The notes beneath the pieces were generated by a model that saw only the letters and a list, made by a program, of their open reading frames with translations, made no database searches and had not been told where the DNA came from. DNA of 64,000 bases from the NCBI GenBank assembly GCA_944381115.1, contig CALWJV010000015.1, positions 62,001 to 126,000 on the forward strand, read 5' to 3'. How positions within the stretch are numbered: the first letter of the stretch is position 1; each line of letters begins with the position of its first letter. Shown in pieces: positions 18,230 through 25,944 of the stretch. The position numbers and the translations under genes are program-made. Origin of the DNA: an uncultured Clostridia bacterium. Its GTDB lineage: Bacteria; Bacillota; Clostridia; Oscillospirales; CAG-272.

Positions 18230-19426
18230 ATGGATATAAAATCCGCTGATATCGAAAAGATAGTAAGAGATGTGCTTGCCGGACTCGGAAACGGTGTAAA
18301 CCCGGTATCCTCCGCCTCGGCACCGAGTGCGGGAAAAAGCCGTGTGGCAATGCTCACAAAGCCGGAGCACTTCGATATACAAGAATACCCGATACCGGAG
18401 CTCACAGATGACGATATACTCGTTAAAGTCGAGGGCTGCGGTGTGTGCGGAACCGATGCACACGAATTTAAGAGAGACCCATTCTCGCTTATTCCCGTCG
18501 TTCTCGGACACGAAGGAACCGGTGAGATAGTAAAAATGGGAAAGAATGTCAAAAAAGACAGCGCAGGAAAGCCTCTTAAAGTAGGCGATAAGGTAGTTAC
18601 CTGCATGATATTCAAGGATAATCCGGATATCACCATGTTTGACCTTAACAAACAGAATGTCGGAGGTGCGGACGTTTACGGACTTCTTCCCGATGACGAT
18701 AAGCACCTTAACGGCTGGTTTTCCGATTACATACTTGTACGAGGCGGCTCAACGATATTCAATGTAAGCGACCTTGACCTCGACAGCAGAATACTTATAG
18801 AGCCTTGCGCAGTACTTGTTCACGCTGTTGAAAGAGCAAAGACGACCGGTATACTCCGTTTTAATTCCAGAGTAGTAGTTCAGGGATGTGGTCCTATCGG
18901 ACTTATCTGCATAGCGGTTCTTCGTACGATGGGAATCGAAAATATAGTAGCGGTCGACGGCGAGTCGAAGCGCCTTGCATTTGCAAAAGAGATGGGCGCA
19001 ACAAGATCGGTAAACTTCAAGGAATATAAAGGGATTGAAGCACTTGCCGGCGCGGTTGAAGAAGCGTTCGGCGGACATCTTGCCGACTTTGCATTTCAAT
19101 GTACCGGATCCCCCGTTGCACACTCAAACATATATAAGTTCATAAGGAACGGCGGCGGACTTTGCGAACTCGGATTTTTCATCAACGGCGGAGATGCTAC
19201 CATAAATCCTCACTTTGATATCTGCTCCAAGGAGATAACGACGGTAGGTTCATGGGTCTACACACTCCGTGACTATGTAACAACGTTTGATTTTCTTAAA
19301 AGAGCAAAGGGAATAGGACTTCCGATGGAAAAACTCATTACCCATAAATTCCCGCTTGAAAAGATAAACGAGGCACTTGAAACCAATCTTAAAATGGAAG
19401 GACTTAAAATTGCCATTGTAAACTGA
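18230..19426 (+). CDS. Zinc-type medium-chain alcohol dehydrogenase with N-terminal encapsulation peptide
   Basis: About 398 residues. The N-terminus (DIKSADIEKIVRDVLAGL) is an amphipathic targeting-like helix joined by an Ala/Ser/Pro linker to a GroES-like MDR core. The catalytic zinc site is GCGVCGTD plus GHEGTG, and the Rossmann motif is GCGPIG. The four-cysteine structural zinc lobe is missing. Likely roles are propionaldehyde reduction to propanol or lactaldehyde reduction to propanediol, both of which recycle NADH. Comparable Pdu systems use an iron alcohol dehydrogenase (PduQ) for this. I chose ATG 18230 after cgaaagga; the open frame extends to 18188 without a ribosome site. Confidence 0.86.
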   Translation: MDIKSADIEKIVRDVLAGLGNGVNPVSSASAPSAGKSRVAMLTKPEHFDIQEYPIPELTDDDILVKVEGCGVCGTDAHEFKRDPFSLIPVVLGHEGTGEIVKMGKNVKKDSAGKPLKVGDKVVTCMIFKDNPDITMFDLNKQNVGGADVYGLLPDDDKHLNGWFSDYILVRGGSTIFNVSDLDLDSRILIEPCAVLVHAVERAKTTGILRFNSRVVVQGCGPIGLICIAVLRTMGIENIVAVDGESKRLAFAKEMGATRSVNFKEYKGIEALAGAVEEAFGGHLADFAFQCTGSPVAHSNIYKFIRNGGGLCELGFFINGGDATINPHFDICSKEITTVGSWVYTLRDYVTTFDFLKRAKGIGLPMEKLITHKFPLEKINEALETNLKMEGLKIAIVN

Positions 19427-19442
19427 GTATCGGTGAAACGTA

Positions 19443-19757
19443 ATGGGAAAATCAGTAGGAATAATAGAAGTTTACGGTCTTGCAACAGCATTTGTTGCAT
19501 GTGATGCAGGATGTAAGGCTGCAGATGTTACCGTAGAACCATTTGATAAAAATAAGCCGGCAAATGCCGATAAACTTGAAGTACCGCTGATAGTTGCAAT
19601 AAAGTTCAGAGGTACCGTCGAAGATGTTAAAGCGGCTATAGATGCAGCCGAAGCAGCGGCAAACGGAATGACAGGAGTTGTTTCAAAGCATATAATAGCC
19701 AATACAGAGCATTCAACAGAAAAGATGCTTAAATTAAATGCTTTTGATAAAAAATAA
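19443..19757 (+). CDS. BMC-H shell protein with enlarged pore loop
   Basis: A 104-residue single-domain shell protein. The BMC core begins VGIIEVYGLATAFVACDAG. At the position of the usual KIGSG pore loop there is a longer segment, FDKNKPANADKLEVP, roughly 6-8 residues longer than in its neighbours. The C-terminal helix region is typical. It is the first of four BMC-H genes in a block after the alcohol dehydrogenase. The altered loop suggests a pore with different permeability or a partly closed centre. Confidence 0.9.
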   Translation: MGKSVGIIEVYGLATAFVACDAGCKAADVTVEPFDKNKPANADKLEVPLIVAIKFRGTVEDVKAAIDAAEAAANGMTGVVSKHIIANTEHSTEKMLKLNAFDKK

Positions 19758-19799
19758 AAATAATTTATAAAAAAAACTGAAAGGTTAGGGTATATAAAA

Positions 19800-20078
19800 A
19801 TGGCACTTGAAGCACTTGGAATGGTAGAGACCAGAGGTCTTGTTGCGGCAATTGAAGCAGCCGATGCAATGGTAAAGGCAGCGGAAGTTACACTTATAGG
19901 AACGGAAAAAATCGGATCGGGACTCGTATCGGTAATGGTAAGAGGAGATGTCGGAGCGGTAAAAGCGGCAACTGAAGCGGGAAGCACAGCGGCGGCAAAA
20001 CTCGGAGAGATCGTAGCAGTACACGTAATTCCGCGTCCTCATGCAGATGTTGAAAAAATCCTTCCTTCTATTGATTGA
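19800..20078 (+). CDS. BMC-H shell protein, PduA/PduJ type (copy 1)
   Basis: A 92-residue canonical hexamer-forming shell protein. The pore loop KIGSG and the hexamer-edge lysine in AADAMVKAA are conserved. It is nearly identical to the proteins at 20552 and 20860, differing at a few positions (Glu29/Thr31 instead of Asn/Glu, Lys67 instead of Arg, and the last two residues). As a major shell facet protein it probably lets propanediol pass. A gaaaggttaggg ribosome region precedes the ATG. Confidence 0.96.
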   Translation: MALEALGMVETRGLVAAIEAADAMVKAAEVTLIGTEKIGSGLVSVMVRGDVGAVKAATEAGSTAAAKLGEIVAVHVIPRPHADVEKILPSID

Positions 20079-20210
20079 TAAGCAATAAGGAAAAACATTT
20101 ATAATTATGTATGCCAAATGACTGATAACGGTATTTTGGAAATATAATTTTAAAAATAAGAACAAAAAAGTAAAAAGTTTTACAGTTTAACGAAAGGAAC
20201 GGAAAAAGCA

Positions 20211-20513
20211 TTGGAATCTTTGGGATTTGTGGAGGTAAGCGGTGTGACTGCTGCAATCGATGCACTTGATATAATGTGCAAGAGTGCGGATGTCAAATTG
20301 GTTACTTGGGAAAGAAAGCTTGGCGGCAGACTCGTCACAATAATTGTTACCGGAAAAGTATCTGCGGTCAAAGCGGCGGTAGAAAACGCAAATGCTCAGT
20401 GCATAAAAAAGCCTTGTTCAAGCGCAGTAATAGCCAGGCCGCATCCGGAAACCGTCAGACTGGTGGAACTTTCTGCAAAACGCATTCAAAATAAAAACAA
20501 AAATAAAAAATAA
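20211..20513 (+). CDS. Divergent BMC-H shell protein (TTG start)
   Basis: A 100-residue BMC-H protein inserted between near-identical PduA-type copies. It starts at TTG 20211, about 9 bases after the aaagga of cgaaaggaacgg; the first in-frame ATG lies too far inside the domain. The pore loop reads KLGGR where its neighbours have KIGSG, placing an arginine beside the pore. A basic Asn/Lys-rich tail ends the protein. It is probably a specialised minor shell tile. Confidence 0.9.
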   Translation: MESLGFVEVSGVTAAIDALDIMCKSADVKLVTWERKLGGRLVTIIVTGKVSAVKAAVENANAQCIKKPCSSAVIARPHPETVRLVELSAKRIQNKNKNKK

Positions 20514-20551
20514 AATAATAAATGATTTACATAACACGGAGGTAATTTGTT

Positions 20552-20830
20552 ATGGCACTCGAAGCACTTGGAATGGTAGAAACTAGAGGACTCGTTGCAG
20601 CAATTGAAGCTGCTGACGCAATGGTAAAGGCAGCAAACGTAGAACTTATCGGAACGGAAAAGATCGGATCGGGACTCGTATCGGTAATGGTAAGAGGAGA
20701 TGTTGGAGCAGTTAAAGCAGCAACCGAAGCGGGAAGTACAGCAGCGGCAAGACTCGGAGAGATCGTAGCGGTACACGTAATCCCGCGTCCTCATGCAGAT
20801 GTTGAAAAGATCCTTCCTTCTCTTAACTGA
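20552..20830 (+). CDS. BMC-H shell protein, PduA/PduJ type (copy 2)
   Basis: A 92-residue canonical BMC-H protein with a KIGSG pore. It differs from copy 3 only by swapping two adjacent residues (IV versus VI, around residues 70-71), and from copy 1 at about six positions. The gene is preceded by acggaggtaa, a stronger ribosome site than copy 1 has, so it is likely a major shell component. Confidence 0.96.
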   Translation: MALEALGMVETRGLVAAIEAADAMVKAANVELIGTEKIGSGLVSVMVRGDVGAVKAATEAGSTAAARLGEIVAVHVIPRPHADVEKILPSLN

Positions 20831-20859
20831 TTTGAAATAAAAAAGGAGGTAAAAACGAT

Positions 20860-21138
20860 ATGGCACTCGAAGCACTTGGAATGGTAGAGACCAGAGGTCT
20901 TGTTGCAGCAATTGAAGCGGCTGATGCAATGGTAAAAGCGGCAAATGTGGAACTCATCGGAACAGAGAAGATCGGATCCGGACTTGTATCGGTAATGGTA
21001 AGAGGCGATGTTGGAGCAGTTAAAGCAGCAACCGAAGCGGGAAGCACAGCGGCGGCAAGACTCGGAGAAGTTATAGCAGTACACGTAATTCCGCGTCCTC
21101 ATGCAGATGTTGAAAAGATTCTTCCTTCTCTTAACTGA
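20860..21138 (+). CDS. BMC-H shell protein, PduA/PduJ type (copy 3)
   Basis: A 92-residue canonical BMC-H protein, KIGSG pore, essentially a duplicate of the gene 29 bases upstream. DNA differences are mostly third-position, so the duplication is not brand new although the protein is kept almost constant. An aaaggaggt site precedes the ATG. It is the last gene before the hairpin at 21175. Confidence 0.96.
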   Translation: MALEALGMVETRGLVAAIEAADAMVKAANVELIGTEKIGSGLVSVMVRGDVGAVKAATEAGSTAAARLGEVIAVHVIPRPHADVEKILPSLN

Positions 21139-21174
21139 TTTTTATTATGAAAGGTAATTGATTTTCGGCGTTTT

Positions 21175-21213
21175 CCGGGAAGGCTTTCGCTTTAAAGTGA
21201 AGAAACTTCCCGG
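21175..21213 (+). other. Stable RNA hairpin without T-tract between shell genes and the vertex gene
   Basis: CCGGGAAG pairs with CTTCCCGG, and the interior (ctttcgctttaaagtgaag) extends the stem. No T-run follows, so it is more likely an mRNA processing or stability element, or a leaky attenuator, than a full terminator. It sits after the high-demand BMC-H genes. Confidence 0.6.
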
Positions 21214-21388
21214 AGACCGGAATTTATAGAATAATTAAAATTTTAAAATGAGATAGATGCTTGTTTTATGTGCGGAAATTTGTACACGAAAAATAACAAT
21301 AAACAGGTACTTTTATTCGAAAATAATAAAATTATGTCCAAATATGCGCAGATAAAATAAGTTATTATGCAAAATCGGAGAAATAAAA

Positions 21389-21658
21389 ATGTTAATAGGA
21401 AAAGTAGTTGGAAGTGTTGTTTCCACAAGAAAAAACGAAAAACTTATCGGCAGTAAGTTTATGATAGTTGAAACTGAAATGAAAAAAGGAGAAATTCAGC
21501 GTGTCGTTGCAGTTGATGATATTGGAGCCGGTATAGGTGAAAAGGTGATCGTAGCAATCGGAAGCGCCGCAAGAATCGGTATTAGTCAGGAAAATGCCCC
21601 AATTGATGCCGCAATCGTCGGAATCATAGACAGTGGCGTTGGGATTGTTGAGATCTGA
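21389..21658 (+). CDS. Microcompartment vertex protein, EutN/CcmL type (BMC-P)
   Basis: An 89-residue pentamer-forming protein that caps the icosahedral vertices of the shell. It has the family start MLIGKVVGSVVSTRK and the conserved C-terminal AAIVGIIDS segment. It is the only BMC-P in the locus, as expected since few copies are needed. A ggagaaataaa site precedes the ATG. About 175 bases of AT-rich spacer precede it beyond the hairpin. Confidence 0.95.
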   Translation: MLIGKVVGSVVSTRKNEKLIGSKFMIVETEMKKGEIQRVVAVDDIGAGIGEKVIVAIGSAARIGISQENAPIDAAIVGIIDSGVGIVEI

Positions 21659-21730
21659 CTAATTATTTCTTAACAAAAAATTATCTTGAAAACTTTTAAT
21701 TTAGTTCAGTATTGTATAAAGGAAAAGATT

Positions 21731-23059
21731 ATGGAGTTAACAGAGCTTAAAGAACTTCTTCGAAAAGAAGGGGTCGTCGGGGCTGGGGGAGCCGGATTTC
21801 CGACTTATGCAAAGCTTTCGGATAAAGCGGAAACAGTAATACTTAATTGTGCCGAATGTGAACCTCTTTTAAAACTTCACCGACAGGTATTGGAAAAATA
21901 CGCCGCGGAAATTCTCGAAATGCTTTCGGAGATCGTTAAGGCAACGGGAGCAAAAAACGGTATTGTGGCAATAAAAGAGCATTATAAAGATGCTGTTGAA
22001 GCTGTTCGTTATGAACTTGGCAATTATCCGTCACTGTCAGTTCATTTATTAAAACCGGTTTATCCTGCGGGAGATGAATTGGTCCTTATTAAAGATGTGA
22101 CCGGAAAGACCGTAAGACCCGGCTCACTTCCGATATCAGTCGGAGTGATTGTATGTAATGTTGAAACGGTTTATAATGCCAGAATGGCAATAAATAATAT
22201 TCCGGTTACCGAAAAATTCGTAACAGTTGCCGGAGAAGTAAAAAATCCGGTAACGCTCCGTGTCCCGATAGGAACGGAAGTTTCCGAACTTATTGAAGCG
22301 GCAGGAGGTGTTACTACCGAAGATCCGGCATTACTTTTTGGCGGGATCATGATGGGGAAAATCGGGAATAAAAGAGATCCGGTTACAAAGACTACAAATG
22401 CGATAATAGTTTTGCCGTCCGATCACAGTGCGGTATTGAATAAAAAAAGAAATCCGAGTATTTCTCTTAAGCGTGCAATGTCGGTATGTTGTCAATGCAG
22501 AAGTTGCACAGAACTTTGTTCAAGGCATGTTGCAGGGTATCCTGTCGAGCCTCATATGGTAATGAGAATTTTTTCTAACGGTGGCAAAGGAGATCTAAGT
22601 ATAATACCTGGAGCGATGTATTGTTCAGGTTGCGGACTTTGTGAAACTTATTCTTGTCCGCAGGACCTTTCTCCAAGAGCAATTATTGATGAGATCAAAA
22701 CGGCGGCAAAGAAAAACGGAATAAAACCGCAATCGGTTGACCTGCTTCCTGATGACCCCCTTTCGGAACACAGGCGCGTTTCAGTTGAAAGACTTACGTT
22801 AAGACTCGGTGTTAAAAAATATGATAAACCTGCACCAATAGCGGAAAATTTTAAAACAAATAAGGTAAAGATACTCCTTTCTCAGCATATAGGAGCGCCG
22901 TCTGTGCCATGTATTAAAATCGGAGATAAAGTCAAAAAAGGAGACGTAGTCGCTTTGGCAAATGAAGGTGCTCTCGGTGTAAACATTCATGCTTCAATAA
23001 ATGGAAAGGTAACTGAAGTTACTGAAAAATATATTGTAATAAAGAAACTTGAAGAATAA
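21731..23059 (+). CDS. PduS-like RnfC-type flavin/iron-sulfur electron-transfer protein
   Basis: About 442 residues. The N-terminal glycine-rich GVVGAGGAGFPTYAKL is the FMN/NADH-binding segment of the RnfC/NuoF-like family. An SLBB domain lies around 150-220. Two 4Fe-4S motifs follow (CCQCRSCTELC, then CSGCGLC...CPQ). In Pdu systems PduS reduces cobalamin. As this locus uses a glycyl radical enzyme, the electron acceptor must differ, perhaps a cluster in the PduT-like shell protein or the activase. ATG 21731 is preferred over the upstream start at 21686 because of the aaagga site. Confidence 0.9.
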   Translation: MELTELKELLRKEGVVGAGGAGFPTYAKLSDKAETVILNCAECEPLLKLHRQVLEKYAAEILEMLSEIVKATGAKNGIVAIKEHYKDAVEAVRYELGNYPSLSVHLLKPVYPAGDELVLIKDVTGKTVRPGSLPISVGVIVCNVETVYNARMAINNIPVTEKFVTVAGEVKNPVTLRVPIGTEVSELIEAAGGVTTEDPALLFGGIMMGKIGNKRDPVTKTTNAIIVLPSDHSAVLNKKRNPSISLKRAMSVCCQCRSCTELCSRHVAGYPVEPHMVMRIFSNGGKGDLSIIPGAMYCSGCGLCETYSCPQDLSPRAIIDEIKTAAKKNGIKPQSVDLLPDDPLSEHRRVSVERLTLRLGVKKYDKPAPIAENFKTNKVKILLSQHIGAPSVPCIKIGDKVKKGDVVALANEGALGVNIHASINGKVTEVTEKYIVIKKLEE

Positions 23060-23309
23060 AAAGATACAGTAAAACGGTTTTTTGAAAGATTTTATAATTA
23101 AATAAACTGTTACTAAAACATTTGACATAAAATATTGTTTTTTGAAAATAATACTGAGAATTATACAGAGATCGTTCACGTAAAAGATGATTTTAAAATA
23201 TTGATGTGATGCGAATGAGTATACAAGTTTAAAAATGTAGTATAAAGGCAATTTAAATAAGTACATATTGAGAACAAAAGAAAATATGTTTCATGAAAGG
23301 TTTAAAGAG

Positions 23310-23855
23310 ATGAAAAAAGCTCTCGGAATGATAGAGTTCAAAACGGTTGCATCCGGTATAACGGCAACTGATATAATGTTAAAGACCGCAGATGTTGAGG
23401 TCATACAGGCAGGAGCCGTATGTCCCGGCAAATATCTCGCAACGATAATCGGTGAGATCAGCGCCGTAAAATCGGCGATTGAAGCGGCGGAAAATTACGC
23501 ACCGAATATGCTTATAGATAAGTTTCTCCTCGGCGCTCCCCACGAATCGGTCCAGCCGGCAATATGCGGAGCGAACGAAATAAAAAGCAAAGGCGCTCTC
23601 GGTATACTTGAAACATTTACTGCGGCGTCAGCTGTGGTGGCAGCGGATACTGCGGCAAAGACAGCACTTGTAGAACTTATAGAAATAAGACTTGCAAAAG
23701 GTATGTGCGGAAAATCTTATGTTCTTATAACCGGAAGTGTATCGGCTGTAACTGCGGCTATAGAGCGTGCAAAGCAGGGAGTAGAAGACGGAATACTACT
23801 TGATACCTCTGTAATAGCAGGACCGGACACAAAACTCTGGGACAGTATATTGTAA
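23310..23855 (+). CDS. BMC-T shell protein, PduT-like with cluster cysteine
   Basis: A tandem-domain trimeric shell protein of about 181 residues from the ATG at 23310, chosen because gaaagg lies 10 bases before it. Two BMC domains run from about 3-85 and 95-175. Cys38 in AVCPGKY sits at the position of the PduT cysteine that binds a 4Fe-4S cluster in the trimer pore. Together with the PduS-like protein it could form an electron path across the shell. About 250 bases of AT-rich, apparently gene-free DNA separate it from pduS. Confidence 0.92.
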   Translation: MKKALGMIEFKTVASGITATDIMLKTADVEVIQAGAVCPGKYLATIIGEISAVKSAIEAAENYAPNMLIDKFLLGAPHESVQPAICGANEIKSKGALGILETFTAASAVVAADTAAKTALVELIEIRLAKGMCGKSYVLITGSVSAVTAAIERAKQGVEDGILLDTSVIAGPDTKLWDSIL

Positions 23856-23879
23856 TTAAAATAAAACGGGAGTAAGGTA

Positions 23880-24638
23880 ATGCTTGCCATAGAACGCAGA
23901 AGAGAAATTCTTTCAAGGCTCGGTAACGACGGTAAGGTAATAGTTGCGGAACTTGCAAACGAATTTAACGTGACCGAAGAAACTATACGCCGCGACCTTG
24001 AACGACTTGATAAAGAAGGATTAGCGTCTAAAACTTACGGCGGGGCGGTAGCGGTACAAAATAACGCACATGATCTTCCATATAAAATACGTTTCGGCGT
24101 AAACGTAGACAAGAAACAGAAAATAGCGGATACGGTGGCATCTTTGATCAGCGACGGCGAAAAAATAATGGTCGACGGAAGTTCTACTGCAATATATATT
24201 ATAAAAAAAATTAAAACTAAAAAAAACATGACCGTAATAACGAATTCGGTAGAAATACTTTTGGAACTTGCAGATAAGCCGGATTTTACGGTACTTTCAA
24301 CCGGTGGGATGTTAAAAGAAGGAGCGCTTGCTCTGACGGGAACTTCAGCGGAAAAAATGATATCTTCGTATCATGTCGATACTGCAATATGCTCTTGCAA
24401 AGGAGTGGATACAGAACTAGGGGTTACTGAATCCAATGAAATGGACACTCTGATAAAACAGGCAATGTTTTCTTCTGCAGAAAGAAAAATACTTGCCGTA
24501 GATAATGAAAAACTTGATAAAAAGTCGTTTGTAAAAGTTTGTCAACTTAAAGACATAGATGTACTTGTAACAGACTCTGAGCCGTCTGAAAAATGGAAAG
24601 AACATTGCAAGACACTCGGAGTTGAGAACATTTTTTAA
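23880..24638 (+). CDS. DeoR-family transcriptional regulator
   Basis: A 252-residue repressor-type regulator. The N-terminal winged helix (about 5-55) has RRREILSRL and VTEETIRRDLERLDKEG. The C-terminal DeoRC sugar-phosphate-sensing domain includes GSSTAIY and the SCKGVD...ESNEMDTLIKQA region. DeoR proteins usually sense phosphorylated sugars, so fuculose- or rhamnulose-1-phosphate is a plausible inducer. It lies inside the microcompartment operon and is likely its local regulator. A gggagtaagg site precedes the ATG. Confidence 0.9.
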   Translation: MLAIERRREILSRLGNDGKVIVAELANEFNVTEETIRRDLERLDKEGLASKTYGGAVAVQNNAHDLPYKIRFGVNVDKKQKIADTVASLISDGEKIMVDGSSTAIYIIKKIKTKKNMTVITNSVEILLELADKPDFTVLSTGGMLKEGALALTGTSAEKMISSYHVDTAICSCKGVDTELGVTESNEMDTLIKQAMFSSAERKILAVDNEKLDKKSFVKVCQLKDIDVLVTDSEPSEKWKEHCKTLGVENIF

Positions 24639-24692
24639 ATTATAAGCAAATATCGTGAAGACAGACCAACTTTGATTTGAAAGGATATATTG

Positions 24693-25904
24693 ATGAAAAT
24701 ACTTGTACTTAATGCGGGAAGTTCCTCACTTAAATATCAACTTTTCAATATGGAAAGCGGACAAGTGTTGGCAAAAGGGAACTGTGAAAGAATAGGCGCA
24801 GGGGGAATCGTTACTTATAAAAAGACTAATGCAGAGCCTTATTTTGAAGAGACGGACCTTGAAAATCATGAGGCAGCACTAAAAATAGTTCTTGAACTTC
24901 TTGTTTCAAAAGAGCATGGGGTAATAGATTCTGTAAATGAGATAGACGCTGTAGGACACCGTGTCGCACACGGAGGAGAGCAATGTAAGCAGTCTACAAT
25001 AATAACGGAGAGTATAATAAAGTATCTTGAAACCCTGATACCAATAAATCCTCTTCACGGTCCGCCGGCGATTTCCGGAATAAAAGCGTGTACTGATCTA
25101 ATGCCGTACGTTCCTCAGGTGGCGGTATTTGATACTTCGTTTTATTCAGATATGGAAGACTCGAGGTATATCTATCCCATACCGTATGAATTTTATGAAA
25201 GAGATAAGATACGACGTTACGGATTTCACGGAACATCGCACAGATATGTAAGCCGAAAACTTGCAGAGGTAATGGGAAAACCGATAGAGGATTTGAAAAT
25301 CATTACCTGTCATCTCGGAAACGGTTCTTCTATAACTGCGGTACAGGGAGGTAAAGCGATAGATACATCTATGGGATTTACACCGCAGGAAGGAATTGCA
25401 ATGGGTACCCGTTCAGGATCAATTGATCCAACTGTGGTAACGTATATTATGAAAACAAAGGGCTATACCTCAGATGAAATGGAAGACATATTAAATAAAA
25501 AGAGTGGACTTTTGGGAATATCCGGAATATCCAACGATTTAAGAAATATTTGCGTTGCAGCAGAGAACGGAAATAAAAGAGCAAAACTTGCAATGAAGAT
25601 ACTTACAAACGGCATAAAAAAATACATCGGGTCTTATATTGCCGAAATGAACGGATTGGATGCACTTGTATTTACGGCGGGAATAGGTGAAAATCAGTAC
25701 AATATAAGACATGACGTATGTGAAAACATGTCTTGGCTCGGAATTGAACTTGACGAAGAAAAGAATAAAAATTTTCAAAGAGGCATTCCGTTTGAAATAA
25801 GCAAAAAGGAATCTAAGGTAAAAGTATACATTATTCCTACAGACGAAGAATATATGATAGCGCTCGATACTGAAAGATTTGCAAAGAAAAAAAGTAAGCA
25901 GTGA
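24693..25904 (+). CDS. ackA: Acetate/propionate kinase
   Basis: A 403-residue ASKHA-fold acyl kinase that makes ATP from acyl-phosphate. Conserved motifs are NAGSSSLKYQLF at the N-terminus, GHRVAHGG, FHGTSHRYVS, HLGNGSS and FTAGIGEN. In this locus the substrate is likely propionyl-phosphate from PduL, as for PduW. It has no encapsulation-like N-terminus, so it probably acts in the cytosol. ATG 24693 follows gaaaggatat; the TTG one codon earlier is less likely. Confidence 0.93.
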   Translation: MKILVLNAGSSSLKYQLFNMESGQVLAKGNCERIGAGGIVTYKKTNAEPYFEETDLENHEAALKIVLELLVSKEHGVIDSVNEIDAVGHRVAHGGEQCKQSTIITESIIKYLETLIPINPLHGPPAISGIKACTDLMPYVPQVAVFDTSFYSDMEDSRYIYPIPYEFYERDKIRRYGFHGTSHRYVSRKLAEVMGKPIEDLKIITCHLGNGSSITAVQGGKAIDTSMGFTPQEGIAMGTRSGSIDPTVVTYIMKTKGYTSDEMEDILNKKSGLLGISGISNDLRNICVAAENGNKRAKLAMKILTNGIKKYIGSYIAEMNGLDALVFTAGIGENQYNIRHDVCENMSWLGIELDEEKNKNFQRGIPFEISKKESKVKVYIIPTDEEYMIALDTERFAKKKSKQ

Positions 25905-25944
25905 GGAAAACAAATAAATAAAAAACGAAAGGTTGGCAATTGAA

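Noticed and set aside
17906..18706. Two overlapping minus-strand open frames across the GlcG-like and alcohol dehydrogenase genes
   Set aside because: They cross two well-supported plus-strand genes and their intergenic gap, with no ribosome site or domain.
19800..21138. Repeated DNA blocks considered as a CRISPR or mobile repeat
   Set aside because: The repeats are full-length paralogous shell genes; no short direct repeats with regular spacers exist.
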